From positions 125,191,852 to 125,255,851 of the forward strand of contig CM040423.1 in NCBI GenBank assembly GCA_022702705.1: a DNA stretch of 64,000 nt. Direction: 5' to 3'. The notes beneath the pieces were generated by a model that saw nothing but the letters and a program-made list of their open reading frames with translations, was not told the DNA's origin and did no database searches. Below are positions 62,189-64,000 of this stretch, one piece after another. The translations under genes were made by a program, and so were the position numbers. Numbering within the stretch: the first letter of the stretch is position 1; the number at the start of each line of letters is the position of its first letter. The DNA comes from Papilionanthe hookeriana x Papilionanthe teres. Lineage: Eukaryota; Streptophyta; Magnoliopsida; Asparagales; Orchidaceae.

Positions 62189-63470
62189 GTCGTTAGCCCA
62201 TCGGATCAAGAAAAGAACTCGTCACTATGCATTAATAAACAACACGTTATACGAAGGTCTTTTGATCAAATGTGGCTAAGGTGCCTAAGCGGGTCCGAGG
62301 CCCGTGAAATTGTTAAAGAAGTGCATTCGGGACTCCGTGGCGCTCACCGATCGGGTCCGAAGATGAAAATGAAAATTAAAAGACTAGGGTACTACGGCCC
62401 TCGATGATGACCGATCGCATGAAAATCGCCAAGAGGTGTCACCAATGCCAAGTGCACGGAGTGGTTCTACACCAACCTCCAAATGTGCTACATCCGAAAA
62501 TTGCGTCGTGGCCATTTAAATGTTGGGGCACAGATATAGTGGGTCCAATAGAACCACCATCTTCAAAAGGACATCGCTTCATTCTTGCAGCTATATATTA
62601 CTTTTTCAAGTGGGCAGAGGCAGTTCCACTCAGAGAAGTGAAAACACACCACGTGCTACGAGTTTTCGAGAACCGAGTTGTCTACCGTTTCGGAGTGCCG
62701 CGCAAGATCATCTCGGATAATAGAGTCGGCATTCGAAGCACGCAAATCAATAATTTTGTCGGGAGACACGGAAACGACTGGCGGTATTCGATAATTTACT
62801 ATCCAAGAGCAAACGGCACTAGTCGAGGCTTTTAATAAAACTCTCGTTCAAATTTTAAAGAAAACTTTGGACGATAATAAGAGAAATTGGCACGAGAAGT
62901 TATTAGAAGCCTTATGGGCCTACCGGACAACCTTCGAACTCCTACTCGAAGCTACACCTTACGCTCTACAGTGTATGGGTCCGAGGCGAGTGTTACCCTT
63001 AGAGGTCCAGCTTCCTTCACTCGGAATTGCGAGTTGCAAACAAAATCATGATAGAAGAGAATACCAAATTACGACTAGAGGAGTTGGAAAGCTCGGAAGG
63101 GAAAGACTTGCGTACGCAGCGGAATTTAGAACTATACCAAGCTAAGATGGTTCGAGCCCATGACGGTAGTCCGCCCAAGAACCTTCAAAGTTGGTGACTT
63201 AGTTCTCATTCTCAAGAGACTATCCTTGCACACCGCAAGATAGGAGGAAAATTTGAACCCACTTGTGAAGGACCGTTTGTGGTTGAGGCAGTCTACTCAG
63301 GAGGCTCCTACCAGCTAGTGAATTGCCAAGGAGAACGACATATGCTTCCGATCAACGGACGATACTTGAAGAAGTATTACGCTACTCGATGTTTCGAAGG
63401 AATGAATTCTTCATCCACTAAAAGCACGGGCAAAGTAATTACTTATGACCAGGTCCGAACCCAAAAATAA
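62189..63470 (+). pseudogene. INT: Integrase with GPY/F-type C-terminus
   Basis: Integrase inserts the DNA copy into the genome. The zinc-binding HHCC module is visible as VHSGLRGAH (about 62320-62350) and CHQCQ (Cys at 62437 and 62446). The DDE core has Asp 62533-62535 (CWGTDIVGP), Asp 62716-62718 (ISDN, then Arg where Gly is usual) and Glu 62825-62827 (VEAFNKTLV). The Glu is in a different frame from the two Asp residues because of an indel at about 62810. Asp-to-Glu spacing of about 36 codons fits the family. WHEKLLEALWAYRTT and ATPYAL follow. The C-terminal frame 63279-63470, after a break near 63145-63280, has EGPFVVEAVYSGGSYQLV and LPINGRYLKKYY. There is no chromodomain, as expected for Tat. 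Confidence 0.92.
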
Positions 63471-63702
63471 TAAAAAATGTGCTAAAATAAATAAAATCAT
63501 GATAATAAAATTTTCCTTGTTCTCTCTTCAAAATCAAAATCTTTTTCCCGATCTTTTCCCACTTCACTCCTGTTGAATTTAAAAATACAAAAGGAATAAT
63601 TAAAAAAAGAGAAAAAGAAAACTCTATCTCCAATAAACATTTTCTTAATGTTCTTGTTCTTAGTACAACCCCTGATCCTTTTCCTTGTCGTTTCACAGGG
63701 AA
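63471..63702. other. Spacer after pol, ending in an acceptor-like site
   Basis: This is A/T-rich non-coding sequence. It ends with a pyrimidine-rich stretch and TTTCACAG (AG at 63697-63698), four bases before the next ATG. This resembles a 3' splice site. No polypurine tract or LTR start is visible here, so the internal region continues. Confidence 0.5.
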
Positions 63703-64000
63703 ATGTCGAACGGGCGGTTGGTCCTAAACTTTAGAAATGGCGTAAGCTTAGCACTCGACGAAAAGAGGGTGAAAGATGGAGCGATAATAGAGATTGACTC
63801 ATACTTCGCACCAGCATGCCTACAATACGAGGAAGGTGATTGGGTCCCAGTTGACCGAGAGGAACTGCTTAGTCAGACAGTAATGAAAGTGGGTGGCCCA
63901 AGCCACCAACCCAGCAGTAAGAAAAGGAAAACAAACACCGAGGAGGACAAGAGAATCAAGTCCGTAGTCTCTACGACGGAGGGCGGGCTTGTCGGCGCCG
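63703..64000 (+). CDS. ORF after pol, ORF1-like protein of unknown function (partial)
   Basis: An ATG at 63703 opens 99 codons with no stop before the window ends, unlike the heavily broken pol genes before it. The product begins MSNGRLVLNFRNGVSLAL. Ungapped, its first 35 residues share 11 identities with the ORF1 product from ATG 55092: Met1, Leu6, Phe10, Asn12-Gly13, Leu16-Ala17, Asp25, Ile28-Ile29 and Phe35. Seven further positions are conservative. Later both have a basic run followed by VV-[AS]-T...GLV. Function is unknown. It may be a second copy of the ORF1 module at the 3' side of the element, or the start of another, nested element. An acceptor-like AG just upstream suggests expression from a spliced RNA. 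A KKRK patch could be a nuclear localisation signal. Confidence 0.6.
   Translation, partial: MSNGRLVLNFRNGVSLALDEKRVKDGAIIEIDSYFAPACLQYEEGDWVPVDREELLSQTVMKVGGPSHQPSSKKRKTNTEEDKRIKSVVSTTEGGLVGA

Larger units (their letters stand above)
47369..64000 (+). mobile_element. Tat/Ogre-type Ty3/gypsy retrotransposon, dead, 3' end beyond the window
   Basis: The order is long 5' LTR, tRNA-Arg-type primer site, extra ORF, gag, protease, RT, RNase H, archaeal-type RNase H, integrase with a GPY/F-type end, and another ORF. A second RNase H placed before integrase marks the Tat lineage. An ORF upstream of gag, a tRNA-Arg primer and LTRs of several kilobases mark the Ogre group. The element sits directly in satellite; its 5' flank is AGGGC (47364-47368), so the matching 5-bp duplication should follow the 3' LTR outside the window. 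Many frameshifts and stops show that no functional polyprotein can be made. RNA could still be produced and mobilised in trans. Confidence 0.9.

Overview
This window is plant nuclear DNA, probably from a seed plant with a large, repeat-rich genome. The evidence is an Ogre/Tat-type Ty3/gypsy retrotransposon with LTRs of 5.5-7.2 kb, a plant RTE-type LINE with its typical (TTG)n tail, and a fragment of a plant ALKBH9-type RNA demethylase gene. I found no intact host gene, tRNA, rRNA or CRISPR array. Species cannot be told from the sequence alone.

Layout. (1) 1-1824: a broken ALKBH9-like 2-oxoglutarate/Fe(II) oxygenase fragment, then AT-rich DNA, then a 37-bp minisatellite whose units carry inverted repeats. 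(2) 1825-7391: a very long LTR (LTR1) with a U3 TATA box near 4156 and an AT-rich distal part. (3) 7392-47368: about 36.5 kb of one satellite in a single orientation (period roughly 310-320 bp, about 115 diverged monomers). It is interrupted by a dead RTE LINE (8093-9473) and by a third, U3-only LTR fragment (10112-about 12125). (4) 47369-54537: a second long LTR (LTR2), related to but diverged from LTR1, inserted directly into satellite DNA. (5) 54538-64000: the internal region belonging to LTR2. It has a tRNA-Arg-type primer binding site, an extra ORF before gag, gag, protease, RT, RNase H, a second archaeal-type RNase H, integrase and a GPY/F-type C-terminus. All of these are broken by frameshifts and stops. 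Another open frame follows, starts at 63703 and runs off the window.

How the parts fit. The gene order, tRNA-Arg primer, extra 5' ORF, dual RNase H and giant LTRs place the 3' element in the Tat/Ogre group. It is dead as a protein-coding element.

Three observations stand out. First, the satellite monomer, read on the minus strand, shares with the U3 of these LTRs a set of short words in the same order at the same spacing (35 bp, then 75 bp). This suggests that the satellite and the U3 share an origin. Second, the ORF after integrase resembles the N-terminus of the ORF before gag, so the element may carry the same unknown protein module at both ends of its internal region. Third, the array contains multi-kilobase internal duplications and recurring deletion-variant monomers, which record how it grew.
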